Positions 6,488 through 15,374 of a stretch of 64,000 nucleotides of DNA are shown here, in pieces. The notes beneath the pieces are model-generated. The model worked only from the letters and a program-made list of their open reading frames with translations, was not told the DNA's origin and did not search any database. Both the position numbers and the translations under genes were made by a program. Source of the DNA: Paenibacillus sp. OV219 (GTDB taxonomy: Bacteria > Bacillota > Bacilli > Paenibacillales > Paenibacillaceae); assembly GCF_900110075.1 (NCBI RefSeq), contig NZ_FOCJ01000003.1, forward strand, positions 372,001 to 436,000, read 5' to 3'. Position 1 is the stretch's first letter; each line of letters opens with the position of its first letter.

Positions 6488-8665
6488 TTATTTAACAGAA
6501 ACGCGGATACTTACGGACTTGCCGTTATAATTGGCTCGGATAATCGTCGTGCCTTTCGCAAGTGCAATAATGTTGCCGTCATCGACAGTTGCTACTTTCG
6601 GGTTGCCGCTTGTCCAAGTCGCTGTCTTGGTGATGTCCGTTACTTTTCCGCCGTCATATTCCGCAGATGCTTTTACGGATTCTTTGCCTTCCGGCGCGAG
6701 GGTTAACGTCTTCGTAGAAGCAGTTAGCTTCTTCAGCTTCGGAACGACAGAGAGTGAAATTTCAACCGATTTGCCTTGGTACGTACCGGTGAGTTTAGCT
6801 GTGCCCTCAGTCAATGCTTTAAACGTGCTGCCTTTAACGGACGCGACTGTTTCTGGGTCAATCGTCCAGTTCATTTTGGCAGCCAACGAGACGGATTTGC
6901 CACTCTTATAGATGCCGGTTACTTTCACGCTCTTGGACCGGTTAGGATTTAGCGTAATCACTGTGGTATCAACGAACAACTTCGTAATTTCTTCTTCAAT
7001 CGTTACACGAACGGTCGTGCTCTTGCCAAGATAAGTAGCAGTAAGCGTAACGCTCGAAGCTTGCAGGCCTCTTATATTTGGCGCCTTCACAATCAGGTTT
7101 GCGGAAGAGCTTTTCCATGTTACAAGGCTAGTGACATCTTCTTCATTGCCGCTCTCATAAGTCACCGTAATGGCTGGCAGCTTAACTTCTTTGCCGATTA
7201 CGACAGAAACATTAGCTTGCTCTGGTGTGAGCAGGAGAGGTTTCTCATGTACATTGACAGTAATGGTTACCGTCTTCGCTTGAATGGTTCCGGTAAGTGT
7301 AGCCGTACCGAGCTGCTTCGCTGTCCATTTGCCGTCAACCTTGTCAAAAATATCGGTATCGCTGCTAGTCCAGCTAGTCAGGTTCGTGACATCAACGGTC
7401 TCGCCGGAGATCGATACCGCGGATACATTCGGTAATGTAACGGTGTCATCCAGGAAAGGATCAAGCGTATCCTTAGCGGCTTTTACGCTCGTAACCGTTG
7501 GATATACAGTAACATTAACTTGTTGGGAAATTCCTTTATAGGTAGCCTTCACTACCGTAGTTCCTACACCCTTCGGTGTAATTACGCCATTCTTAACCGT
7601 TGCAACATAGACGCTGCTGGAAGTCCAAGTCGCAGAAGCTGTTACATCCTCTGCGGAGGCTGATCCTTTAAGCGCTTCTGCAGTGAGTGCCACCGACGCA
7701 TCCTGCAGGGTCAAGTGAATATCTTCTTTGGGCGTCAGGTTGAGCGCTTCATAAGCAGGTCTAACGACTACGGAAAGCGTTCCGCTTGCACCTAGATAGG
7801 AAGCTGTGATCGTTGCAACACCTGCACCTACAGGCTTCACAACACCACCGGAAACCGTAACAACAGCTGTGTTGCTCGACAACCACGTTGCGGTGTCTAC
7901 TACCGGAATCGTGCTTCCATCTATTGTTTCCGCGTTTGCTTCAAGTGTAACCGGGTCATCCCCCGTGAGCAGTTCCAATAGATCATCATCGGTAGGAATG
8001 GTAATGGATTTGAAAGGCGATGAAACGGTCAGCTTAATAGAATCCGAACGCCCTTTATACTTAGCTACGATTGTTGTTTCGCCTGCACTTAGCAATGTAA
8101 CGGTACCATCATCAACAGTAGCAACTGCCGTGTTAAGGCTAGTCCAGGTCGCATTGTCCGTTACATCCTCATCGGACTGCCCGCTGCTCGCACCGATCAG
8201 CTTATAGTCCAGTGTATCACCCAAATTAACAGAGGCAGTGACTGGCAAGTCGGTGCTGCCGTCAGTAAGTGTAACTTTGTCATACAAATACTTAACTGTA
8301 ACGGGGAGCGTTGCCTTATATCCTTTATAAGTAGCGGTAATCGTTGCGGTTCCGCTGGTCAAACCAGTAAGTACGCCTCCGCTTACTTTCACAACTGAGC
8401 TGCTTGAGGATGTCCAGGTGGAATCCGCTGTGACGTCCTTAACAGAAGTTGCGCCTTGAATGGTCGCATCTACGTGAAGTGAAATGGTGTCATCATCGAC
8501 ATAAAGGACAGCCGAAGACGGAGCGTCGTCGAAGTTAATGGCGGTGACCACCTCGTCGGCATTCGCAATGCCTGCGAAGGAGGAGAAGGTCAGGACAAAT
8601 GCCAGCATAACCGTGAGCCATGGGCGAAAATGCTTTGCAGGTGCTGCGTGCTTGTTCATGCGCAT
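6488..8665 (-). CDS. Exported protein with eight bacterial Ig-like (Big_2) repeats
   Basis: The 725-residue precursor has a signal peptide (about 1-37, ending SSFAGIANADE). Eight consecutive repeats of 75-90 residues follow. Each carries the Big_2 pattern of a conserved TWTSS..VATV core, then G..TI.A.YKG and a closing VTV strand. I see no enzymatic domain, SLH motif or LPXTG motif, so the protein is probably secreted or loosely surface-bound and may mediate adhesion or act as a spacer. The start ATG has GGAGG 12 bp upstream. This is the only clear minus-strand gene in the window, between the flhP and pgsA units. Confidence 0.85.
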   Translation of the reverse strand: MRMNKHAAPAKHFRPWLTVMLAFVLTFSSFAGIANADEVVTAINFDDAPSSAVLYVDDDTISLHVDATIQGATSVKDVTADSTWTSSSSSVVKVSGGVLTGLTSGTATITATYKGYKATLPVTVKYLYDKVTLTDGSTDLPVTASVNLGDTLDYKLIGASSGQSDEDVTDNATWTSLNTAVATVDDGTVTLLSAGETTIVAKYKGRSDSIKLTVSSPFKSITIPTDDDLLELLTGDDPVTLEANAETIDGSTIPVVDTATWLSSNTAVVTVSGGVVKPVGAGVATITASYLGASGTLSVVVRPAYEALNLTPKEDIHLTLQDASVALTAEALKGSASAEDVTASATWTSSSVYVATVKNGVITPKGVGTTVVKATYKGISQQVNVTVYPTVTSVKAAKDTLDPFLDDTVTLPNVSAVSISGETVDVTNLTSWTSSDTDIFDKVDGKWTAKQLGTATLTGTIQAKTVTITVNVHEKPLLLTPEQANVSVVIGKEVKLPAITVTYESGNEEDVTSLVTWKSSSANLIVKAPNIRGLQASSVTLTATYLGKSTTVRVTIEEEITKLFVDTTVITLNPNRSKSVKVTGIYKSGKSVSLAAKMNWTIDPETVASVKGSTFKALTEGTAKLTGTYQGKSVEISLSVVPKLKKLTASTKTLTLAPEGKESVKASAEYDGGKVTDITKTATWTSGNPKVATVDDGNIIALAKGTTIIRANYNGKSVSIRVSVK

Positions 8666-8886
8666 GTTGTGTTACAACCTCCAGATACGTTAATTTCTTG
8701 TTCACTCGTGTTCATCTGCTTCTTCTATAGTTAACGGCTTTAGCGGCATGTTTTTGAAGGTGCGACAGAACCATTTCCAAATTTAGTTGCCTGGGGAAGA
8801 AATGCGATGGTTTACAGTGGGGGAAATGGCAAGGAACACAGCATACAGGTACTGGTACGATAGTTTTATTTTTTCCAGTGTAGAGG

Positions 8887-8892
8887 TATAAT
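8887..8892 (+). promoter_or_regulatory. Candidate -10 element for pgsA
   Basis: A perfect TATAAT lies 54 bp before the pgsA start, with only a weak -35 (TTTTAT, 17 bp upstream). The 8666-8945 gap is a divergent promoter region and I found no equally good minus-strand promoter in it. Confidence 0.4.
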
Positions 8893-8945
8893 GGGTAAGA
8901 ATCTCTGAGGCTTCAAGTCGGTTACCAGGTAAGGGGGCCTAACGG

Positions 8946-9527
8946 TTGAATTTGCCTAATTTGCTCACGATGCTTCGATTTGCATTAGTTCCCGTATACA
9001 TCGCAGTATTTGCATCAGATACATCGGGTCATATGAAATGGGCATTTCTTGTTATCGTCATCGCCGGTCTTACCGATATTTTAGACGGTTATTTGGCGCG
9101 TAAGTACGGTCAGGTCACGATGGTAGGGTCGATGCTCGATCCGCTTGCAGACAAGACGATGATGATTACGGTCATCTTGTCGCTTCTCATTACCGGGCAT
9201 ATTCCATGGAGTGCAGGTGCGGCTATTTTTATCCGCGATGCAGGGATGATTGTGGGATCGGCGTTCTTTCACTTTCGGGGGAAGAAGACGGTGCCTGCCA
9301 ATTGGATGGGCAAGCTGACGACCATTCTGTATTACTTGGCTATTCTATTTATTTTCTTTGAAATGCCGTTTGCCCGTACTTATTTATGGGGCGTCATTGC
9401 GTTCTCGTTCGTTACCTCGTTCATCTACATTTTCTTGTTTGTCGCACTGAATAAAGACGAAGAAGCGGACGCAGGAGCGGTACCGAGCGGAGGATCGCAT
9501 AACGATTCGAAACAAGCTAAATTGTAA
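8946..9527 (+). CDS. pgsA: Phosphatidylglycerophosphate synthase family (PgsA-like)
   Basis: The 193-residue membrane enzyme should transfer phosphatidyl from CDP-diacylglycerol to glycerol-3-phosphate, the first step to phosphatidylglycerol. The CDP-alcohol phosphotransferase motif is complete: Asp44, Asp47-Gly48, Ala51-Arg52, Gly61, Asp65, Asp69. Several hydrophobic helices follow. The start is TTG 8946, about 8 bp after AAGGGGG, and the protein begins MNLPNLLTMLR as PgsA usually does. The genuine pgsA is often near pgsA-cinA-recA in Bacillus, so this may be a paralog acting on a related alcohol. Confidence 0.82.
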   Translation: MNLPNLLTMLRFALVPVYIAVFASDTSGHMKWAFLVIVIAGLTDILDGYLARKYGQVTMVGSMLDPLADKTMMITVILSLLITGHIPWSAGAAIFIRDAGMIVGSAFFHFRGKKTVPANWMGKLTTILYYLAILFIFFEMPFARTYLWGVIAFSFVTSFIYIFLFVALNKDEEADAGAVPSGGSHNDSKQAKL

Positions 9528-9532
9528 AAAAA

Positions 9533-9581
9533 GGAGACTGGACGCTGCTGCCCCCTTAAGTGGCAATAGCGGCCAATCTCC
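9533..9581 (-). terminator. Long hairpin between pgsA and fabZ, T-tailed on the minus strand
   Basis: Two 20-bp arms (9533-9552, 9562-9581) pair with a few G-U or mismatched positions. Seven A residues precede it on the plus strand, so the U tail belongs to minus-strand transcription, while the plus-strand side has only CTTATCTTA. It may also weakly terminate pgsA. Confidence 0.6.
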
Positions 9582-9680
9582 CTTATCTTAACCTCCACGA
9601 CTGCAGTTTCGCGAAGGATGAGTTTATTGTGACACATTGCCATGTAATTTATTACAACTGACTGAAGGGAGTCAATTTGC

Positions 9681-10109
9681 ATGTTAGATATTGTTCAAAT
9701 TCAGGAAATCATTCCGCACCGCCCGCCGTTCTTGCTGGTGGACCGGATTTTAGAGGTGGAAGACGGCAAACGCGCTGTCGGTATTAAGAACGTAACGATG
9801 AACGAGCCGTTCTTCACAGGCCACTTCCCGCAATATCCGGTTATGCCGGGCGTCCTTATTGTAGAGGCGCTTGCACAGGTCGGCTGCGTTGCGATTCTAA
9901 AAGTCGAAGCGAACCGCGGCAAAATCGGCTTCTTCGCTGGCATTGACAACTTCCGTTTCCGCGGTCAGGTCGTTCCTGGCGACACACTTATATTAGAAGT
10001 GGAAATTACGCGCCTCAAAGGCATGATTGGCAAAGGACAGGCTGTCGCGAAGGTTGGCGATAAAGTGGTTGCCGAAGGCGAAATTATGTTTGCGCTTAAA
10101 GACGCGTAA
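9681..10109 (+). CDS. fabZ: FabZ, 3-hydroxyacyl-ACP dehydratase
   Basis: The 142-residue hot-dog-fold enzyme removes water from 3-hydroxyacyl-ACP in the elongation cycle of type II fatty acid synthesis. The [11 protein letters not shown] start, catalytic His48 in TGHFP and Glu62 in VEALAQ are in the standard positions, and the length is normal. The start is ATG 9681 behind GAAGGGAG. In Bacillus, fabZ (ywpB) also lies near mbl-flhO-flhP, so the neighbourhood is conserved. Confidence 0.96.
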   Translation: MLDIVQIQEIIPHRPPFLLVDRILEVEDGKRAVGIKNVTMNEPFFTGHFPQYPVMPGVLIVEALAQVGCVAILKVEANRGKIGFFAGIDNFRFRGQVVPGDTLILEVEITRLKGMIGKGQAVAKVGDKVVAEGEIMFALKDA

Positions 10110-10163
10110 GCACCCGCTGCCTTCTTGAAATAGACATCTAATGTGGAGAGAGGATGTTTTCGA

Positions 10164-11867
10164 ATGAATCATATGGCAGAAGAACGTTATCAGGCATGGC
10201 TTAACGATCCGCTTATTGACGAGATAACAAAACAAGAACTGGCTGCGTTGCAAGGCAACGATAAGGAGATTGAGGATCGCTTTTATCGCGAGCTTGAGTT
10301 CGGAACAGGCGGTCTGCGCGGTGTCATGGGCGCAGGGACGAACCGGCTGAATAGCTACACTGTAGGCAAAGCGACGCAAGGTCTTGCGAATTGGGTGCTG
10401 AGCAGAGGCGGCTCGCCATCGGTTGTTATTGCCTATGATTCACGCAACAACTCGCCTGAGTTTGCCCTTGATGCTGCGCTCGTGTTGGCTGGGAATGGAG
10501 TAACGGCGCATGTGTTTAAGGCGCTTCGTCCGACTCCTCAATTGTCCTACGCGGTGCGCGCGCTTGGCGCGACTAGCGGCATTGTCATTACGGCAAGCCA
10601 TAATCCGCCAGAATATAACGGCTATAAGGCCTATGGCTCTGATGGCTGTCAGCTCGTGCCGGCAGATGCTGAGCAGGTCATTGCTGCGATTCAGCAAATA
10701 AGCGGCTTCGATCAAGTTCGGAGGATCAGCCGTGAAGAGGCGGAAGCGAAGGGCTTGCTTAACTGGCTAGGCGAGACAGAGGATCGTGCGTATATTGAGA
10801 CGGTTGCTGCACAAAGCTTGAATAGTGAGAACCTGAAGAACGGCCTCGGCGAGGCGTTGACGGTTGTCTATACTCCGCTGCATGGTGCTGGCAATATGCC
10901 GGTGCGTGAAGTGTTAAAGCAAGTAGGCTTATCTAATCTACATATTGTACCGGAGCAGGAGCAGCCAGATGGCTATTTCAACACGGTGAAGTCACCGAAT
11001 CCGGAGGAGCGCGAAGCTTTCACGCTGGCGATTAAGCTTGGCCAAGAGATCGGCGCCGACATTATTATCGGCACGGATCCGGATTGCGACCGGATGGGCG
11101 CGGTTGTCCGTAATAACGAAGGCGAATATGTGGTGCTGACAGGCAACCAGTCTGGTGCGATTATGGTTAATTATTTGCTCAGCTCGCTTAAGGAGCGCGG
11201 AGAGCTGCCTTCGAACGGTGTTGTGATCAAGACGATCGTAACGAGCGAGATGGGTGCGGATATCGCCGAATCTTACGGAGCGGAAGTCATCAATACATTG
11301 ACCGGCTTCAAATATATCGGTGAGAAAATGACCCAGTTCGAGAATAGCGGGGAGCGAACTTTCCTCTTCGGATACGAGGAGAGCTACGGCTATTTGGCTG
11401 GTACTTATGCGCGTGACAAAGACGCGGTTATCGCTTCGATGTTGATTTGCGAAGCAGCTGCTTATTATAAGAGCAAAGGTCTGACATTGTATGACGTATT
11501 GAATGAGCTCTATGCGAAGCACGGCAATTACCTCGAACACCTGGAATCCCGTACGCTGAAAGGTGTAGATGGGGTACAGCAGATCGCTGCGATTATGGAA
11601 GATTGGCGCAGCAATCCTCCTGCTGAGCTTGCGGGCATTCGCGTGAAGCAGGTGCAGGACTATCTGCCGGGCTTAGGCGGTCTGCCTCCGGAGAATGTGT
11701 TGAAATATTTGCTTGAGGACGGCTCGTGGTTCTGCTTGCGTCCGTCAGGTACGGAGCCGAAGATTAAAGTGTATTTTGCCGTTTGTGCGAGCTCGATGCC
11801 AGAGGCGAAATCGGCGATTTCCCTTCTGACACAGCAGGTTATGGAACGTGTAGATCAACAGGCTTAA
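10164..11867 (+). CDS. pgcA: Alpha-phosphoglucomutase/phosphomannomutase family (PgcA-like)
   Basis: The 567-residue cytosolic enzyme probably interconverts glucose-6-phosphate and glucose-1-phosphate, feeding UDP-glucose and wall glycans. All four sites are present: phosphoserine loop TASHNPPEYNG (Ser near 145), metal loop GTDPDCDRMG, sugar loop GYEESYGYL and phosphate loop RPSGTEPKI. GTG 10143 is an in-frame alternative, but ATG 10164 lies about 10 bp after AGAGAGGA and gives the typical start. The length fits PgcA (about 580) better than GlmM (about 450). The neighbouring wall-polymer genes support this role. Confidence 0.92.
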   Translation: MNHMAEERYQAWLNDPLIDEITKQELAALQGNDKEIEDRFYRELEFGTGGLRGVMGAGTNRLNSYTVGKATQGLANWVLSRGGSPSVVIAYDSRNNSPEFALDAALVLAGNGVTAHVFKALRPTPQLSYAVRALGATSGIVITASHNPPEYNGYKAYGSDGCQLVPADAEQVIAAIQQISGFDQVRRISREEAEAKGLLNWLGETEDRAYIETVAAQSLNSENLKNGLGEALTVVYTPLHGAGNMPVREVLKQVGLSNLHIVPEQEQPDGYFNTVKSPNPEEREAFTLAIKLGQEIGADIIIGTDPDCDRMGAVVRNNEGEYVVLTGNQSGAIMVNYLLSSLKERGELPSNGVVIKTIVTSEMGADIAESYGAEVINTLTGFKYIGEKMTQFENSGERTFLFGYEESYGYLAGTYARDKDAVIASMLICEAAAYYKSKGLTLYDVLNELYAKHGNYLEHLESRTLKGVDGVQQIAAIMEDWRSNPPAELAGIRVKQVQDYLPGLGGLPPENVLKYLLEDGSWFCLRPSGTEPKIKVYFAVCASSMPEAKSAISLLTQQVMERVDQQA

Positions 11868-11892
11868 ACAGAGAGATTAAGGAGTGGAAGGC

Positions 11893-14001
11893 GTGCTTCA
11901 AAAGTGGCTTCAATGGAATCGTAAAGCAACATGGGTACTATGTGTGCTAACTATACTGGGCGTTATTTCAGCTGTGCCGATCGGTGCAGAGCGTTGGAAG
12001 GTGGAGAACACCTCCAAGCATGTGGAGTTCGTGCTTGACTACAGGGACCTGCTGCAGGTTGCGGCTTACAAGGTTCATCCTCAGCAATATATTCATGATG
12101 AATTGAAGAATATCAAAGCAGCCGGCATCAACTCGATGGCTGTATTTGAAACATCACTGCAGGAGCTGAGCTGGGCGGGGCATCTCTCGCTCTACTCCTC
12201 GACAGGCGTTATGCAGCTGCAAGGCAAGCCGCTGAACGATGACGAGAACTATACATACATCCTGTTCGCAAGCGAGAAGGATGATGCGGCACTTCGTCCA
12301 GTTATTGAAGCAACATTCCGTAAGTGGAACATTCCTATCTCCAGTTGGGAATACGCCGGAAGCAAAGGCATAGTCCTGGAGACGCCAATTGAGGAAGCTA
12401 TGTTGAAGGCGATGGAGCCAGATCAAAGCGCTCTTGAAATGATTAAGGACGCGGGCCTCAACATCGTCCCGCGATTGTCTGACCGGATTCCGTTCGATGC
12501 GGCAGAAGTGGACAAGATGATGGCGTCTTACGAAGCGATGGGTGTCGACCGGATCTTGTTCGATGGAGACGCTGTGAAGGGATATGCGGATAATGCAGAG
12601 CTGCATAGCATTAACGCATTCGCAGACATTCTGAACAAACATGGAATTGGAATCGTTACAATTGAGAATTCTAATCCTCAGAAGGGTCTGGCTACTTTAA
12701 GCCATTTGACCCACTATAATGTTGTTCGCCTTCTTTCGCTATCGGATGCGAGCGCGTATTCGATGAAGCCAGAGGAAATTACGGATCGGTTCCATCTGGC
12801 GGCGAAAGACCGCAGCATTCGGATGTTCTACATTAATGTATCGCCAATAAGCAAAGCGGCGAAATCAATCATCACTGATCCGATGCAGAACATCTATGAT
12901 GCGATGCAGAATAAGGACGGCATTCTCGACAAAATGGATGACCTGGGTTTGACAGTCGATCGCGCTCAGCCATTTACGTATGATTCACCAGCATGGCATA
13001 AGCCGTTTAAGGCGATTACGGCGCTTGGCGCAATTGCAATTATTGCGCTTCTCGTTAGCGCGTATATCCCGGGCTCGGCGATTCCGGTCTTTGCAATTGG
13101 ACTCGTAGGCAGCGCCGGTTTGTATGTGCTGTCGAAGTCGATGTTTGAGCAGGGCTTGGCGCTCGGCGCAGCGATTAGTGCGCCGACACTCGCGGTTATC
13201 TGGGCAATCCGGCGTGTACGAGCGCATACCATTGGCAACCGCAGAGCCGTTAGCGGTACAGTGGACAATGCCCGCAATAACGATGGTGGCATGCGTTGGA
13301 TCTTCCCTGGCCTTACTGCAGGACGCCGCTTCACGATGGCGCTCACGCTATTCGTGATGACATCTATTATTTCGTTATGCGGTATCGCGTTTATTATTGG
13401 TTTGCTCAATAACATTACGTACCAGCTCGTGCTCGAACAGTTCCGCGGCGTAAGCCTGCTTCATCTGGCTCCAATTGCGCTTGTGGCGATTTATCTGTTC
13501 CTGTACACCGGTGAGAGTGTTGTCGGCAACATCCGTAAGCTGCTTTCCATGCAGATTACAGTGCTTTGGGTTGCTGTTGCGGCTGTGCTAGGCGTTATGG
13601 CGCTTTACTACCTGTCTCGTACCGGCAACGCCGGAACAGCTTCATCGGCGGAGCTGATGTTCCGCAATGTGCTGGAGAATACGTTCGGGGTTCGTCCGCG
13701 GACGAAAGAATTCCTATTGGCGCATCCACTCTTCTTCTTGGGACTATTCCTGGCGCTTCGTTATCGCGCGGCGTGGGTATTGTTTATTGTAGGAACGATT
13801 GGGCAGCTGTCCATGGTGGATACGTTCGCACATATTCATACGCCAATTCCGATTTCGCTCATCCGTGACGTGCTCGGCCTCGTATTAGGCCTGATTATCG
13901 GTCTTGTTCTGATTGGTATTTGGCAGGTAGGGGAAGGGGTTTGGAAACGATGGGCACCACGAATCGCACAGATGAAACAGGGCTACAAGTCCGGCGTATA
14001 G
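11893..14001 (+). CDS. DUF5693-type polytopic membrane protein linked to csaB
   Basis: The 702-residue protein has one N-terminal membrane helix, an extracellular domain of about 340 residues and then eight or nine hydrophobic helices to the end. It resembles the DUF5693 family that stands beside csaB in SLH-bearing Firmicutes. GTG 11893 is chosen because AAGGAG lies 8 bp upstream, whereas GTG 11884 would overlap that site. The final 52 bp overlap csaB, so translation is probably coupled. A role in export or modification of the pyruvylated wall polymer is inferred only from this neighbour. Confidence 0.75.
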   Translation: MLQKWLQWNRKATWVLCVLTILGVISAVPIGAERWKVENTSKHVEFVLDYRDLLQVAAYKVHPQQYIHDELKNIKAAGINSMAVFETSLQELSWAGHLSLYSSTGVMQLQGKPLNDDENYTYILFASEKDDAALRPVIEATFRKWNIPISSWEYAGSKGIVLETPIEEAMLKAMEPDQSALEMIKDAGLNIVPRLSDRIPFDAAEVDKMMASYEAMGVDRILFDGDAVKGYADNAELHSINAFADILNKHGIGIVTIENSNPQKGLATLSHLTHYNVVRLLSLSDASAYSMKPEEITDRFHLAAKDRSIRMFYINVSPISKAAKSIITDPMQNIYDAMQNKDGILDKMDDLGLTVDRAQPFTYDSPAWHKPFKAITALGAIAIIALLVSAYIPGSAIPVFAIGLVGSAGLYVLSKSMFEQGLALGAAISAPTLAVIWAIRRVRAHTIGNRRAVSGTVDNARNNDGGMRWIFPGLTAGRRFTMALTLFVMTSIISLCGIAFIIGLLNNITYQLVLEQFRGVSLLHLAPIALVAIYLFLYTGESVVGNIRKLLSMQITVLWVAVAAVLGVMALYYLSRTGNAGTASSAELMFRNVLENTFGVRPRTKEFLLAHPLFFLGLFLALRYRAAWVLFIVGTIGQLSMVDTFAHIHTPIPISLIRDVLGLVLGLIIGLVLIGIWQVGEGVWKRWAPRIAQMKQGYKSGV

Positions 14002-15143
14002 TTATTTCCGGTTACTATGGCTTCCGCAATAGCGGCGATGAAGCTGTATTGAAGTCGATCTTGTTCGCGCTCGAGGAAGAAGGCGCGAAGCAAGGGCTTC
14101 GCATTGTGCCCATCGTGCTGACAGTCGACCCCGCTTGGACTACTGAGATGTACGGTGTAGAGGCTGTACATCGCATGAAGCTTGGTGAGATCGTCCGCGC
14201 AATTCGCTCGAGCGATGGTCTCATCAGCGGTGGAGGCAGTCTGCTGCAGGATGCAACTGGCGTCAAGTCGATTCCTTATTATACGGGCGTCATGAAGCTG
14301 GCTCAGCTTCTAGGCAAGCCCACATTTGCATACGCGCAAGGCATAGGCCCTGTGAATCGCCGGTGGATGGACCGGCTGATTCGCGGCGTCATGCGCCGCA
14401 GCGCGTATGTTTCTGTTCGCGACGCCGAATCCGCCGCTTTGCTTGGGCGGATTGGCGTGCCGCGTGACCGGATCAACGTTGTACCTGATCCGGTCATGGC
14501 GCTGCCGCTCCCGGCAGCGGCTACGCCGCCGCATGTGCGTGCGGCGGAGGAAACGGCAGCAGCAGCAGCGGCTGGGGAGGCTGCTGCTGTGGGCACACCG
14601 GCGCAGCCGGTGATCGGCGTGTCCTTGCGCCACTGGCGCAAGGATAGTGCCGATCTGGCGCGCGCAGCGGACGCGCTTGGCGCGCTGGCCCGCAGCCGGG
14701 CAGTACGGCTGCGTTTCTTGCCGTTCCACACCCCATCAGACGCGGAGGCGTCGCGATGGGTGATCGAACGGCTCGGCGATCTCGGCGGCGCGAGCGTAGC
14801 CGAAATCGCCGAGGCCTGCGACGACCCGCAGCAGATGCTGCTGGAGGTCAGTCGTTGCGATGCCTTGTTCGGCATGCGACTGCATGCGCTCATCTATGCC
14901 GCGAACCAGTCCGTGCCGATGGTTGGGCTGTCGTACGATCCGAAGATCGATCAATTCTTGAATCGGCTCGGTCTTACGCCAGTCGGTACGACAGAAGCGC
15001 TTGATTCAGCCGCATTCGTTGCTTCGATCAGCAAGCTGCTCGACGATCCAGCTGCTTGGCTAGCTAAGCACCAAGCTGCGATTGCTCAATTAAAACAAGA
15101 AGCGCGAGGACCAGCGAAACAAATCGCTTCGATTTTACGTTAA
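13950..15143 (+). CDS. csaB: CsaB, polysaccharide pyruvyl transferase for SLH anchoring
   Basis: The 397-residue cytosolic enzyme adds a ketal-linked pyruvate to the secondary wall polymer, which SLH domains then bind. The N-terminal GYYGFRNSGDEAVL, the GLISGGGSLLQD motif and the RLHALIYAANQSVPMVGLSYDPK C-terminal block (about 310-335) are family hallmarks. A GC-rich Ala insert (EETAAAAAAGEAAAV) sits around 200-220. The start is ATG 13950 behind AGGGGAAGGGG; a longer in-frame start at 13920 lacks such a site. The three SLH proteins encoded nearby are its likely beneficiaries. Confidence 0.93.
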   Translation: MGTTNRTDETGLQVRRIVISGYYGFRNSGDEAVLKSILFALEEEGAKQGLRIVPIVLTVDPAWTTEMYGVEAVHRMKLGEIVRAIRSSDGLISGGGSLLQDATGVKSIPYYTGVMKLAQLLGKPTFAYAQGIGPVNRRWMDRLIRGVMRRSAYVSVRDAESAALLGRIGVPRDRINVVPDPVMALPLPAAATPPHVRAAEETAAAAAAGEAAAVGTPAQPVIGVSLRHWRKDSADLARAADALGALARSRAVRLRFLPFHTPSDAEASRWVIERLGDLGGASVAEIAEACDDPQQMLLEVSRCDALFGMRLHALIYAANQSVPMVGLSYDPKIDQFLNRLGLTPVGTTEALDSAAFVASISKLLDDPAAWLAKHQAAIAQLKQEARGPAKQIASILR

Positions 15144-15334
15144 TCAATATGTAGATATTCTTTCTCCCTGACAGCGTTTGCAGACACGATAGGGCAATAG
15201 TCCCGCCGAAAAAGGGTGACAAAGTGCTGTGAGAGAAAGAAAATGTCGGAAAACCTCGGCCAAGCAGCCGAAAAGGGCGGAATTTTCCTGAAAACTGCTT
15301 GAAAATGGGGATGGTGTTTCTTTTTCAAAGAGCG

Positions 15335-15340
15335 TATAAT
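15335..15340 (+). promoter_or_regulatory. Candidate -10 element for the tagO-like gene
   Basis: A perfect TATAAT 35 bp before the start codon, with no convincing -35. The rest of the 15144-15374 gap shows no gene. Confidence 0.4.
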
Positions 15341-15374
15341 TCAATCCGGCGATAGCTATGAAAGGGAGATGGAG

